Assembly (NCBI GenBank): GCA_944325415.1
Contig: CALUZW010000001.1
Location: 1-64,000 of the forward strand
Reading direction: 5' to 3'
DNA from: an uncultured Bacteroidales bacterium
GTDB taxonomy: Bacteria > Bacteroidota > Bacteroidia > Bacteroidales > UBA11471
DNA length: 64,000 nucleotides
Shown: piece by piece, positions 29,801-37,092 of the stretch
Layout: the number at the start of each line of letters is the position of its first letter
Numbering within the stretch: position 1 is the first letter of the stretch
Notes under the pieces: generated by a model
What the model was told of the DNA's origin: nothing
The model's input: only the letters and a program-made list of their open reading frames with translations
The model's database searches: none
Position numbers and translations under genes: made by a program

Positions 29801-30562
29801 ATCAACTGCATCAACTGGGAGGTTAAGAATTCCAACAACTTGCGTTATGAGATGGTCGAACTCGACAGTTGCATGAATGCCCGTGTAACCGATATCTTCA
29901 CCAACCGTTACCTGTCGCCGCGTTCGCCCTATACCACCCTGCAAGTGCCTGCACAGGGCATCGGCGAGTGGTGCCACCCCAAGGCTTCGGCCGAAATTGA
30001 CGACAGCGGTTTGCGCCGTGTCGCCTCGGGCGATGTGCTCGATACCCCCTTGGGTGTACCCTTCCGTGTGTCGCAGGATTCGCTGGCCTCGAATATCATA
30101 TACACCACCCGTTGGGACAATTATCCCGACTCGGTAACCGTGCCTCTTGCCGGTAAAGCCTCTCGTGCCTATCTGCTGATGGCCGGCTCGACCAACCACA
30201 TGCAGTGCCACATGGTCAACGGTCTCGTAACCGTGACCTATACCGACGGGACAACCTCTACGCTGCCCCTTGTCAATCCCGAAACATGGTGTCCTATCGA
30301 CCAGGACTTCTATGTCGACGGTCAGGCTTTCTGCCTGAAAGCCCCGCGGCCCTATCGTGTATTATTGAAGAGCGGCGTCATTACACGCGATGTTCAGTCG
30401 CTGCTCAACCTGCGTGGAGCCGATGGCCGGAATATACCCGGCGGCGCAGCCGTGATACTTGATTTGCCCCTCGACGCAACCCGCACGTTGCAGAGCCTGA
30501 CCCTTTCGGCCGTCTCTACCGAGGTGGTGATAGGTCTTATGGCTGTTACTCTTGAACGATAA
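26852..30562 (+). CDS. Large DUF4450-type glycosidase (GH142-like?)
   Basis: 1236 residues from ATG 26852 with a signal peptide (MQIPRLFLTFLLSVACFVPTQA). N-terminal beta domain (about 35-290, LYGGNTGFRLETSDVPEFALYMPRMGG in part), then an (alpha/alpha)6 barrel at about 330-760 with IGWRMPLNGWRAAYTGD, NIMHHYDMNLCYIDELLWH, DPDNDGLYDAYCCIWASD and WMPYMWSINNVAFAEV, then beta-rich C-terminal domains. DUF4450 proteins are known from Bacteroides rhamnogalacturonan-II loci, where I recall one being assigned to GH142 (beta-L-arabinofuranosidase). That assignment is from memory and the substrate here is inferred. It lies after a terminator, 99 bp from SusD2. Confidence 0.65.
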   Translation: MQIPRLFLTFLLSVACFVPTQAQLFTSSDSKRTAPGQSRMLRYQPDGEDFVIVNGNRRFTRALYGGNTGFRLETSDVPEFALYMPRMGGNLTLGVVVDGKSLWLNDADRIESRYRAGSRIYTITDSLLGKGSLVITALALYEADGMILRVEGRKLPAGTELVWCYGGANNKRFSREGDMGVDAPDCFDLKPDYCVNNIYRLRADGFDVWYGNSREVIQQYMAGENPQTGKNPVCRLTAVVPDGSTLAMGDATARTTPETLLKTPASDKYPVVSGRMTVGKKSSYIAIYNPATAPETWHYDDMKACFERADKSRAEIASTVKISTPDPYFNTLGPALSMAADGIWDSSYKVWMHGAIGWRMPLNGWRAAYTGDVVGWHDRARDHFDGYAASQVTDVEPVILHPAQDSALNLARSLKKWGTPMYSNGYICRYPNRKNIMHHYDMNLCYIDELLWHFNWTGDMDYVRRMWPVLKLHLAWEKRNFDPDNDGLYDAYCCIWASDALQYNSGGVTHSSAYNYRANKMAAEIAEKIGEDPTPYRLEAEKIKKAINDNLWLADKGRWAEFKDFMGLKRVHPDAALWTVYHAIDSDIHDDFQSWQATRYVDTEIPHVPIIAEGLDRDDYATIATTTWMPYMWSINNVAFAEVMHTALAYWQSGRSDEAFHLFKSSILDGMYLGGSPGNFGQISTYDAARGECYRDFGDPVGVAARTLVQGLFGVIPDMMNNRVVLRPGFPSEWESASFETSDIAYDFTRKGLKDTYEVSLRFARPAELTLQVKAQRDKIASVKVNGKKTSWRLKENSVGVPQIEIVAQPAPSSKIEITWAGKPLVCPEYDSLAVVGEGWRLFVPLRARLMKVRDAQGLLSKTRWDSNSLSAVMRNNLGERTLFLELAQGDMTWWQPIPVTVTNPVTLASSSTEGYALTFALANHTDKPLAVNCVVNPGRYEYSQAITIPAHGTSAEILVPATCAEPGSNQVVVYEKEREIARINCINWEVKNSNNLRYEMVELDSCMNARVTDIFTNRYLSPRSPYTTLQVPAQGIGEWCHPKASAEIDDSGLRRVASGDVLDTPLGVPFRVSQDSLASNIIYTTRWDNYPDSVTVPLAGKASRAYLLMAGSTNHMQCHMVNGLVTVTYTDGTTSTLPLVNPETWCPIDQDFYVDGQAFCLKAPRPYRVLLKSGVITRDVQSLLNLRGADGRNIPGGAAVILDLPLDATRTLQSLTLSAVSTEVVIGLMAVTLER

Positions 30563-30618
30563 AGTCTTTTTTTAACAACTCTTATCGCAATGACCTGTTA
30601 AAATTAATACGATATTCG

Positions 30619-30626
30619 TACCTTTG
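30619..30626 (+). promoter_or_regulatory. Probable -7 box TACCTTTG upstream of the M16 protease gene
   Basis: Full match to TAnnTTTG; the -33 region reads TGTT only. It lies 108 bp before the start codon, with a terminator-like hairpin in between. Confidence 0.45.
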
Positions 30627-30636
30627 GTGGCAAGAA

Positions 30637-30679
30637 GAGGGAGCATACCGAGATTTATCTCTCGTATCTCCCTCTTTTT
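30637..30679 (+). terminator. Terminator-like hairpin in the leader of the M16 gene
   Basis: GAGGGAG (30637-30643) pairs with CTCCCTC (30668-30674), followed inward by ATAC/GTAT and GAGA/TCTC with single C bulges, and TTTTT follows. It may simply end the glycosidase transcript, but the promoter box at 30619 lies upstream of it, so it could also attenuate the M16 gene. Confidence 0.65.
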
Positions 30680-30733
30680 GAATATACTTTATGCCGAAAT
30701 CAAAATGAAATAAACCTTTAATAATAAACCGAT

Positions 30734-33571
30734 ATGATGAAGAATTTCATGAAAAAGCTTTTCTTTGTCGCGTGTATACTGTCGCCGGCACTGCTGTCGG
30801 CCCAGCAACCGCTCAAAGAAACTTTGGATCCCGCTATCCGCATGGGTAAATTGGATAACGGTCTTACTTATTACATTTGCCATAATGAGTTGCCCGAAAA
30901 TCGGGTCGAGTTCTACATTGCACAGCGAGTAGGCTCTATTCTTGAAGAAGAGCACCAACGCGGTTTGGCTCACTTCCTCGAACATATGGCTTTCAACGGA
31001 ACGACCCATTTCCCCGGCAAGAATATTATCAACTATCTCGAAAACAACGGTGTGAAGTTTGGCGCTAATCTCAATGCCTATACCTCTATCGACGAGACGG
31101 TCTATAATATCTCCGATGTACCTGCACGCGAAGGTTTGGTAGACTCCTGCTTGCTCATACTGCACGATTGGGCTTCGGGTATTTTGCTTGAAGATGACGA
31201 AATCGATGCCGAGCGTAAAGTCATTCACGAGGAGTGGCGTACGAGAAGTTCGGCCAATCTGCGTATGCTCGAAGCCGTGCTTCCCGATATTTATCCCGAC
31301 AGCAACCGCTATGCCTATCGTATGCCGATCGGATTGATGGAGGTGGTCGACAACTTCCCCTATCAGGCTATTCGCGACTATTACCACAAGTGGTATCGTC
31401 CCGATCTGCAAGGAATTATCGTTGTGGGAGATGTCGATGTCGACAAGGTAGAGGCTCGCATCAAGGAGTTGTGGAAAGATGTACCCGCTCCGGTCAATGC
31501 CGCCAAGAGAGAGTATGTACAAGTGCCCGATAACGATGAGCCCATTGTGTCGGTTGTTTCGGATAAGGAGGCGCTGACCAATACGTTGCGTATAGCCTTC
31601 AAGCAGCCGGCCGATGCCGACAAGAACAAGATGACGGTAGAAGCTGCACGGGAAGACTTGGTGCGCTCGCTCATCTCCATGATGTTCTCTACGCGTTGCA
31701 GCGAACTGGCCCAACTCGAAAATCCTCCTTTCATCATGGCCGGCGGTTCCTATGGCGATTATTTCTACTCGCCTACCCGCAAGGCATATACCTTGATTGC
31801 CATCTATAAGACCGCTCAATGGCGCCAGGCTCTCGATGGTCTGGTAGGTGTGGCCAAGCAGGCTTACGACCATGGTTTCACCCAGTCGGAGCTCGACCGT
31901 GCCGTAGCCGAGATGAAATCGTATATGACAAAGTCGTATAACGAGCGTGCTACACAGAAAAACTCTTCATTCGTCAACAAGGCTCTCGGTCATTTCTTGC
32001 AGCAGGAGCCTCAGATGTCCGAAGAATATGCCTATGAACTTTACAGCGAATTGCTCCCCGGCGTTACGTTGAAAGATGTAGATACGATGTTCCGCAGTTT
32101 CTTCCCGGCCAACTTTAAGAACATGGCTCTTGTCGTGATGAGCGACGAGAATGAAAACAGCGTCATTCCTACCGAAGAGGAGTTGTTGAATGCCTTCTTT
32201 GAAGACTGCAAGGCCGAGACCGAACCCTACAAGGACGACCATCAGGAACGGGCACTTATACCTCAGATGCCCGAAAAAGGCCGCATCGTAAAAACGACCG
32301 AGAACAAGGCCTTGGATGCTACCGAATATCTGCTTTCCAACGGAGCAAAGGTTGTTATCAAAACAACCGACTTTAAGGCCGATGAGATAAGAATGTATGC
32401 TGTGAGCCACGGTGGAACGAGCCTTTTCGATATAAAAGACCGTCCCAACTACTACGTCATGAACTCCCTTATTACCATGGGTGGTATGGGCGATTTCAGC
32501 GACATGGAACTCTCCAAGCAGCTCAGTGGTATTCAAGCCAGTGTGACGGCCAGCGTGTCGACTTATACCGAGACCGTTGCCGGTAGCAGTACGATAAAAG
32601 ATTTTGAGACGATGTTGAAGCTCACCTACCTGCGCTTTACAACGACGCGCATCGATAGCGCCCGTTATATTGCCTGGAAGGACCGTATGGCCAATTCGCT
32701 CAAACAGTCCGAAGCCGATCCCATGCGTCCCATCTCCGATACGGTTACGTATCTCACATACGGTGATCACGAGCGTGTTCGTCGCTTTACGCAAGCCGAC
32801 CTTGACAAGGTCGATTATCAACGAGCCCTCGACCTGTATAGCGAGCGTGTGAACAACGCTGCCGATTTCGTATTCATATTCGTAGGTAATATCGATAAAG
32901 AGGCAGCCAAACCGCTCATCGAGCAATACATCGGAGCCCTGCCCTCGACCGGCAAACATGAAAAAGCCAATACCAAAGTGATGCCCAAACAGCGCACAGG
33001 CTACCGTGAGTCTATCTTCGAGCAGAAGATGGAGACCCCCAAGACCATGGTTTACATCACCTATTCGGGTAAAGAGAAATACAACCTCAAAAATGCCATC
33101 GTCATGTCGATGCTCTCGCAGGTGATGCGTACTGTCTACACCGAGACTATTCGTGAAGAGGAGGGCGGAACTTACGGCGTTTCGACATCGGGCAGCATTA
33201 CCCGCGTACCTCAGAGCGGATTCTCTTATGTAATAGGTTTTGATACCAATCCCGAGCAGGCTGCTTCGTTGGCCGACCGCACTATTGCCGAGTTGAAGAA
33301 GGTGGCCGATGAGGGTCCCTCGGTAGAAACCTTCGACAACATCAAGGCCTATATGCAGAAAGAGTATGAGAGCAGTATCAAAGAAAACAAATACTGGTCG
33401 TCGACGCTGATCAGTTACTATATGTACGACGACGATTTCTATACCGACTATCTCAAAACCCTGAACTCGGTTACCCCCAAGGACGTTCAGAAGATGGCCA
33501 AGAAGGTAGTTTCATCGAAAAACATGATGAAAGTAATACGTTACGGCGTTGCCGAAGCCGCTGCCGAATAA
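30734..33571 (+). CDS. M16-family zinc protease (two-domain, pitrilysin-like)
   Basis: 945 residues with an N-terminal signal peptide (MKKLFFVACILSPALLSA); the ATG could be 30734, 30737 or 30749. The inverted zinc motif HFLEH is at residues 80-84, with the third ligand in the RKVIHEEW segment near residue 165. A second, inactive M16 half follows (about 520-900), with a TIREEEGGTYGVS segment typical of the C-terminal R/Y site. Members degrade peptides in the periplasm. It is flanked by terminators and looks monocistronic. No processing partner is adjacent. Confidence 0.92.
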   Translation: MMKNFMKKLFFVACILSPALLSAQQPLKETLDPAIRMGKLDNGLTYYICHNELPENRVEFYIAQRVGSILEEEHQRGLAHFLEHMAFNGTTHFPGKNIINYLENNGVKFGANLNAYTSIDETVYNISDVPAREGLVDSCLLILHDWASGILLEDDEIDAERKVIHEEWRTRSSANLRMLEAVLPDIYPDSNRYAYRMPIGLMEVVDNFPYQAIRDYYHKWYRPDLQGIIVVGDVDVDKVEARIKELWKDVPAPVNAAKREYVQVPDNDEPIVSVVSDKEALTNTLRIAFKQPADADKNKMTVEAAREDLVRSLISMMFSTRCSELAQLENPPFIMAGGSYGDYFYSPTRKAYTLIAIYKTAQWRQALDGLVGVAKQAYDHGFTQSELDRAVAEMKSYMTKSYNERATQKNSSFVNKALGHFLQQEPQMSEEYAYELYSELLPGVTLKDVDTMFRSFFPANFKNMALVVMSDENENSVIPTEEELLNAFFEDCKAETEPYKDDHQERALIPQMPEKGRIVKTTENKALDATEYLLSNGAKVVIKTTDFKADEIRMYAVSHGGTSLFDIKDRPNYYVMNSLITMGGMGDFSDMELSKQLSGIQASVTASVSTYTETVAGSSTIKDFETMLKLTYLRFTTTRIDSARYIAWKDRMANSLKQSEADPMRPISDTVTYLTYGDHERVRRFTQADLDKVDYQRALDLYSERVNNAADFVFIFVGNIDKEAAKPLIEQYIGALPSTGKHEKANTKVMPKQRTGYRESIFEQKMETPKTMVYITYSGKEKYNLKNAIVMSMLSQVMRTVYTETIREEEGGTYGVSTSGSITRVPQSGFSYVIGFDTNPEQAASLADRTIAELKKVADEGPSVETFDNIKAYMQKEYESSIKENKYWSSTLISYYMYDDDFYTDYLKTLNSVTPKDVQKMAKKVVSSKNMMKVIRYGVAEAAAE

Positions 33572-33586
33572 TCGGTTCCGGTTTGT

Positions 33587-33633
33587 CAAGTAAAAAAGGG
33601 AAGTCCACCGAGTGGACTTCCCTTTTTTACTTG
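33587..33633. terminator. Perfect bidirectional terminator hairpin
   Basis: Arms of 22 bases (33587-33608 and 33612-33633) are fully complementary with a 3-base loop CGA, and carry A6 and T6 tracts on either side of the GC core GGGAAGTCCAC. It ends the M16 transcript. Confidence 0.92.
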
Positions 33634-33646
33634 ATTACAAATATTG

Positions 33647-33654
33647 TATCTTTG
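33647..33654 (+). promoter_or_regulatory. Probable -7 box TATCTTTG
   Basis: TAnnTTTG match directly downstream of the bidirectional terminator. The leader to ATG 33736 is about 75 bases and can fold CTGTTG/CAACAG around CCGTC/GACGG. No clear -33 element. Confidence 0.42.
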
Positions 33655-33735
33655 AACGTGTTGCAGTATACCCTCCCAGCTGTTGTCCGACCGTCGTTCT
33701 GACGGCAACAGGGGGCGGCGGAAAAAGAAAAAGGC

Positions 33736-34590
33736 ATGGCATTTACGATAATAGAGCAGGCGTTGACAGGAAAAGCAGGTGATGCATCGCTGTGTGAAGA
33801 TGCGTTGGTAATTACCCCCGGCTTTGCTGCGGTCATCGACGGGGCGACAAGCAAAAGTCCCCTGCGTTTTTCGGGGAAGACGACCGGCCGCGTGGCGGCC
33901 GAGTTGTTGAGCGAGGTGGTGGCGGCTCTCCCGGCCGATGCCACGCTGGACAGATTTGTAGCTGAGGCCGGTGAGCGCTTTGTCGCATTTTATCGCTGCA
34001 ACGGCATCTTGGAGCGGGCTGCCGCCGAGCCGGCATGCCGGCTCACGGCATCGGTAGCCGTGTATAGCGATGCCCGTCGGGAGGTGTGGTCGGTAGGCGA
34101 TTGTCGGCTACGGTTAGGTGATACGGTTTTTATGCCCGAGAAGGCGGTCGATGTGCGCCTGGCCGGGAAGAGAGCCGCTGCCATTGAGGCTTATCTGGCG
34201 CAAGGCGGTTCGCCCGATGCACTTCGGGTACACGACGTGGGACGTATGGCCATCGCAAGCGAGTTGCGCGAGCAGTTGTCGGCGCAGAACAATCCCGAGT
34301 TGCCGGAGGCTTACGGGGTAATCGACGGATTCACACCTTATGCAGCCGACGTGCATTATTATCGGGTTGAGCCCGGAAGCGAAGTGGTCTTGTCGACCGA
34401 CGGTTATCCTCTGCCGTTGTCTACCCTGTCGGCTGCCGAACACTACCTCGGCGAGATTCTTCGCGACGATCCGCTCTGTTTCCGTCGCTACAAGTCGACC
34501 AAGGGAAGGTATGACGGTTGCCTGTCGTTCGACGACCGGGCTTATGTGCGTTTGCGGGTCGACCCGAAGGCTGATGAGGCGAAGGTGTAA
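33736..34590 (+). CDS. PP2C-like serine/threonine phosphatase
   Basis: 284 residues, cytoplasmic, no signal. The metal-dependent PP2C fold is suggested by CEDALVITPGFAAVIDGATS (in parts CEDALVI and AAVIDGATS, about 19-37), SVGDCRLRLG (about 118-127), VVLSTDGYPLPLS (about 216-228) and SFDDRAYVRL near the end, corresponding to the acidic metal-ligand motifs. The first motif has DGATS where classical enzymes have DGHGG, as in bacterial variants. It stands alone, with no kinase gene nearby, so the target is unknown. Confidence 0.72.
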   Translation: MAFTIIEQALTGKAGDASLCEDALVITPGFAAVIDGATSKSPLRFSGKTTGRVAAELLSEVVAALPADATLDRFVAEAGERFVAFYRCNGILERAAAEPACRLTASVAVYSDARREVWSVGDCRLRLGDTVFMPEKAVDVRLAGKRAAAIEAYLAQGGSPDALRVHDVGRMAIASELREQLSAQNNPELPEAYGVIDGFTPYAADVHYYRVEPGSEVVLSTDGYPLPLSTLSAAEHYLGEILRDDPLCFRRYKSTKGRYDGCLSFDDRAYVRLRVDPKADEAKV

Positions 34591-34787
34591 ATGTTTTCGA
34601 CCTGTGGGTAAGGCCATACGGCAACTTCTCCACGCACCTGTTGGGAGGAGGCGACGGTTAAAGATGGGTAATGAAGCCGGCAGAGCAGGAAAATAGAAGA
34701 TAATTTTCGGGGGGAAGAATGGGTGAGTTGATACCTCAGAGACCCTTTGCGGTGAAGAAAAACGGTGAGGGTTGTCGTTGCAGCAAG

Positions 34788-35222
34788 TTACAGCGTCTCG
34801 GTACTTTCACTCTCGGTACGCTTGTGAAGATGCAGCCTGAAACGGTCGGAGCGCAGCATTGAGCGCATGAGCCAGAAGTTGATGGGGAAGATGATAATCC
34901 ACACCGGCACGAGTGCCACCTTCTCGGGTATGCCTATGGCGATGAAGAGTTTCAGCGTAACATATTGCATGAAAAAGTTTACGGCTTGGCACAGTGAGAA
35001 ACGGACTCCGTTCTCGAAGTCGACTTTTGTATGGAACGTATAGTGGTTGGTCAGGAAAAAGTTGCAGGCAAAACTTACGATAAATCCCGTTGTAAAAGAG
35101 ACGTCTACACTGAAATCGGCGTACAGCAGGGCATAATATATGCCGTAAAGTATAGCTGTAACAATCGTTCCGGTGATGCAGAAACGAACAATTTCCTGTT
35201 TAGTCTTCGGGGTGTGTTCCAT
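34788..35222 (-). CDS. GtrA-family membrane protein
   Basis: 144 residues with four hydrophobic segments (about 12-30, 38-56, 80-97, 105-121) and the GtrA signature FIVSFACNFFLTNHYTF. GtrA proteins are thought to flip or deliver lipid-linked sugars during cell-surface glycosylation. No glycosyltransferase is adjacent. A CAAAGATA (35243-35250) on this strand reads as a -7 box TATCTTTG about 20 bp before the start, so it is probably transcribed alone. A second GtrA gene lies at 57304. Confidence 0.88.
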   Translation of the reverse strand: MEHTPKTKQEIVRFCITGTIVTAILYGIYYALLYADFSVDVSFTTGFIVSFACNFFLTNHYTFHTKVDFENGVRFSLCQAVNFFMQYVTLKLFIAIGIPEKVALVPVWIIIFPINFWLMRSMLRSDRFRLHLHKRTESESTETL

Positions 35223-35340
35223 TGTGTTTCAAGACGCTGAGGCAAAGATACAAATAAATGGCGGAATCTGTAAATAAAAAGAAAAAATACTTTACAGATA
35301 CGATTTTTGTATAAAACTGTTGCAAATTCGAGTTGTCGGT

Positions 35341-36000
35341 TTATTTCATGAGTTGAATTTTTATCCCCACTGAAAGGTTGACGATATCGGCGATGCGCAG
35401 ATGCTTGTTCCCGCATTTGGCTATAAGGTCGAGTTCGTTGGTGTTTAATTCGTAAAACAGAGAAAGATTCTTCATCGTTCCGCAGTGGGGCGTGGTAATA
35501 GTTATGCGTTGGCCGAGAAAGATATGAAAACGCAGTTGCGTGGGAAATCCGTAGTATCGTTTTACCGGATAACGGCTCGGGTCTTTTATCCAAAAGTGCT
35601 CTCCGGTAATGAGGCAGAGGTAGGCTCCGCAACTGAGAGGTTCGACCGCCAGCCGTTCGGTGCAGCGTAAACTCCACGGAATGTAGTTCTGTTTGAGGGT
35701 GATGGTCAGGTGTAGCACGTCGGCATAGGCCTTGGGCAGGAACCCTACAAGGAGGTCGGTCTCTCCCTGGCTGCGCGCACCGTAGTCCCACCCGCCACCG
35801 ATGGATAGGAACCCCATGCCTCCCGCATATTGAGCCTTGATGTGGGTGGGCAGTACACGTTTCCATCCATCGTATCGCACGTGGTATCTGTCGTCGAGCC
35901 TTTTTCTGCCGGCGTTGTCTTGGGCGAGAAGGGGGCCTGCCACCAGAAGCAGCAGTAGGGCAAACAGTATGGGCCTCGGGTTAAAACGGTATGCGTTCAT
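35341..36000 (-). CDS. Secreted protein of unknown function (219 aa)
   Basis: N-terminal signal peptide (PILFALLLLLVAGPLLA, cleavage about residue 26). The rest is beta-rich with GGMGFLSIGGGWDYG (about 60-74), TDLLVGFLPKAYAD and LRFHIFLGQRITITTP. Bacteroidales proteins of this shape are usually hypothetical and some look like small outer-membrane barrels, but I cannot confirm that. Its start overlaps the end of the metallophosphoesterase gene by 20 bp, so the two are translationally coupled. Confidence 0.7.
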   Translation of the reverse strand: MNAYRFNPRPILFALLLLLVAGPLLAQDNAGRKRLDDRYHVRYDGWKRVLPTHIKAQYAGGMGFLSIGGGWDYGARSQGETDLLVGFLPKAYADVLHLTITLKQNYIPWSLRCTERLAVEPLSCGAYLCLITGEHFWIKDPSRYPVKRYYGFPTQLRFHIFLGQRITITTPHCGTMKNLSLFYELNTNELDLIAKCGNKHLRIADIVNLSVGIKIQLMK

Positions 36001-36775
36001 GGGTGTATCCTTCGTCGTTGAGGGTGAATATCAGAAGATATCTCTTTTCGATGGCATCGCACTGGTAATAGATGGTACCGTTGTCGAAGAGGTCGCTCTC
36101 TTTGTAGTTGTGTCCATGACCGTTGACACAGAATTGCAGCGATGAAAAATGTTCGGTATAGCGTCGGAATATCTGAGCCACCCCTCTGTCGGCAATATCC
36201 GACAGAGGGTCGGCGTGCATGACAAGGACACTCTTCTGGGCTTCGGCTGGAAAGTGGGCAAGTTCGTTGTCGAGAAACTGAAAATTGGGAATGGTCATGG
36301 TGTGGTCAAAATCGAGCGCGTTCATGTTGAGGCACACAATCCGAGTGTTGCCCGCGGTAAATGCAAAATCGTAGCTTCCGAAAATTTCCTGGAAAATCAG
36401 ATACCCGTTTCCCAGGCAGTCGTGGTTTCCCAGCAGGCAGACGTAGGGGCAGGCGAGGCCGTTGAGTATGTCGCGTTGGAGTTCAAACTCTTTTCGCATT
36501 CCAAAGTTGGCCATGTCGCCGGTGTGAATAACGAAATCGATGTCGTTCCGCCGGTTTATTGCCTCGACAGCTTCCTGGGTTTCGTCGTACCAGCGTTGTG
36601 TGTCGCCGATGACGGCAAATCGTATCGCGTTTCTTCCGCGGCACCCCTCTTCGATGCGCTGAATATTTCGGGCATTCACCCCTGTCTCGCCGGAGATGCG
36701 CATATCGTAGGGGTGATATTCGATGCAGCCGGGCAAGAGTAGAAGTATGGTAATGAGCAGACAGATTCGGGACAT
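35981..36775 (-). CDS. Calcineurin-like metallophosphoesterase lipoprotein
   Basis: 264 residues from ATG 36775; a longer frame reaching 36877 begins before the signal and is not used. The lipobox is LLLPGCIEYHPYD (cysteine about residue 16). Dimetal motifs are visible: FAVIGDTQRW, DFVIHTGDMANFG, LLGNHDCLGNGYL, VLVMHADPL and CVNGHGHNY in the normal order, so the site looks complete. The substrate is unknown; the protein acts outside the inner membrane. A -7 box TATATTTG lies on this strand at 36813-36806. The next gene overlaps its end by 20 bp. Confidence 0.86.
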   Translation of the reverse strand: MSRICLLITILLLLPGCIEYHPYDMRISGETGVNARNIQRIEEGCRGRNAIRFAVIGDTQRWYDETQEAVEAINRRNDIDFVIHTGDMANFGMRKEFELQRDILNGLACPYVCLLGNHDCLGNGYLIFQEIFGSYDFAFTAGNTRIVCLNMNALDFDHTMTIPNFQFLDNELAHFPAEAQKSVLVMHADPLSDIADRGVAQIFRRYTEHFSSLQFCVNGHGHNYKESDLFDNGTIYYQCDAIEKRYLLIFTLNDEGYTHERIPF

Positions 36776-37092
36776 GTCGACCTTCGTTTTATAAAGAAGT
36801 GTCGGCAAATATAGTGTGTGTGAGGGTGTCTGAAATGACGATAGGGTAGGACGTAATGTTCTAAAAGTCTGCCTCATCGTGGGGTTCGGACTTTTTGAAA
36901 ATCAATTCCGACAGATTGATGATTGCCTCATGCATGGAGGTGCGAAGATGTCGTAACTTTTCGAAAAAATAAATGAATCAAAATGTTTGAGAAAATAAAT
37001 ATTTCTAATATTTTTGACGGGTAGAGGGGCTCTCTTCTCCTGGTGGGAAGATGATGCTTGCCCCAAAAACGTTTTTTTAAATTTACAGGGAT
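36776..37092. other. Divergent intergenic region, promoters on both strands
   Basis: 317 bases without a gene between the phosphoesterase (-) and the 606-residue lipoprotein (+). It holds a -7 box TATATTTG on the minus strand (36813-36806) and a good promoter on the plus strand (36986-37016). It is otherwise AT-rich near 36960-37015 and shows no structure I can name. Confidence 0.55.
36986..37016 (+). promoter_or_regulatory. Promoter with TTTG-N19-TATTTTTG
   Basis: TTTG (36986-36989) and TATTTTTG (37009-37016) at exactly 19 bp spacing fit the Bacteroidales consensus at both elements. The leader to ATG 37093 is about 75 bases. Confidence 0.65.

Noticed and set aside
28265-30211. 648-residue open frame on the minus strand inside the DUF4450-type gene
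   Set aside because: Shadow of the plus-strand frame; rich in Arg/His/Gly with no recognisable domain or start signal.
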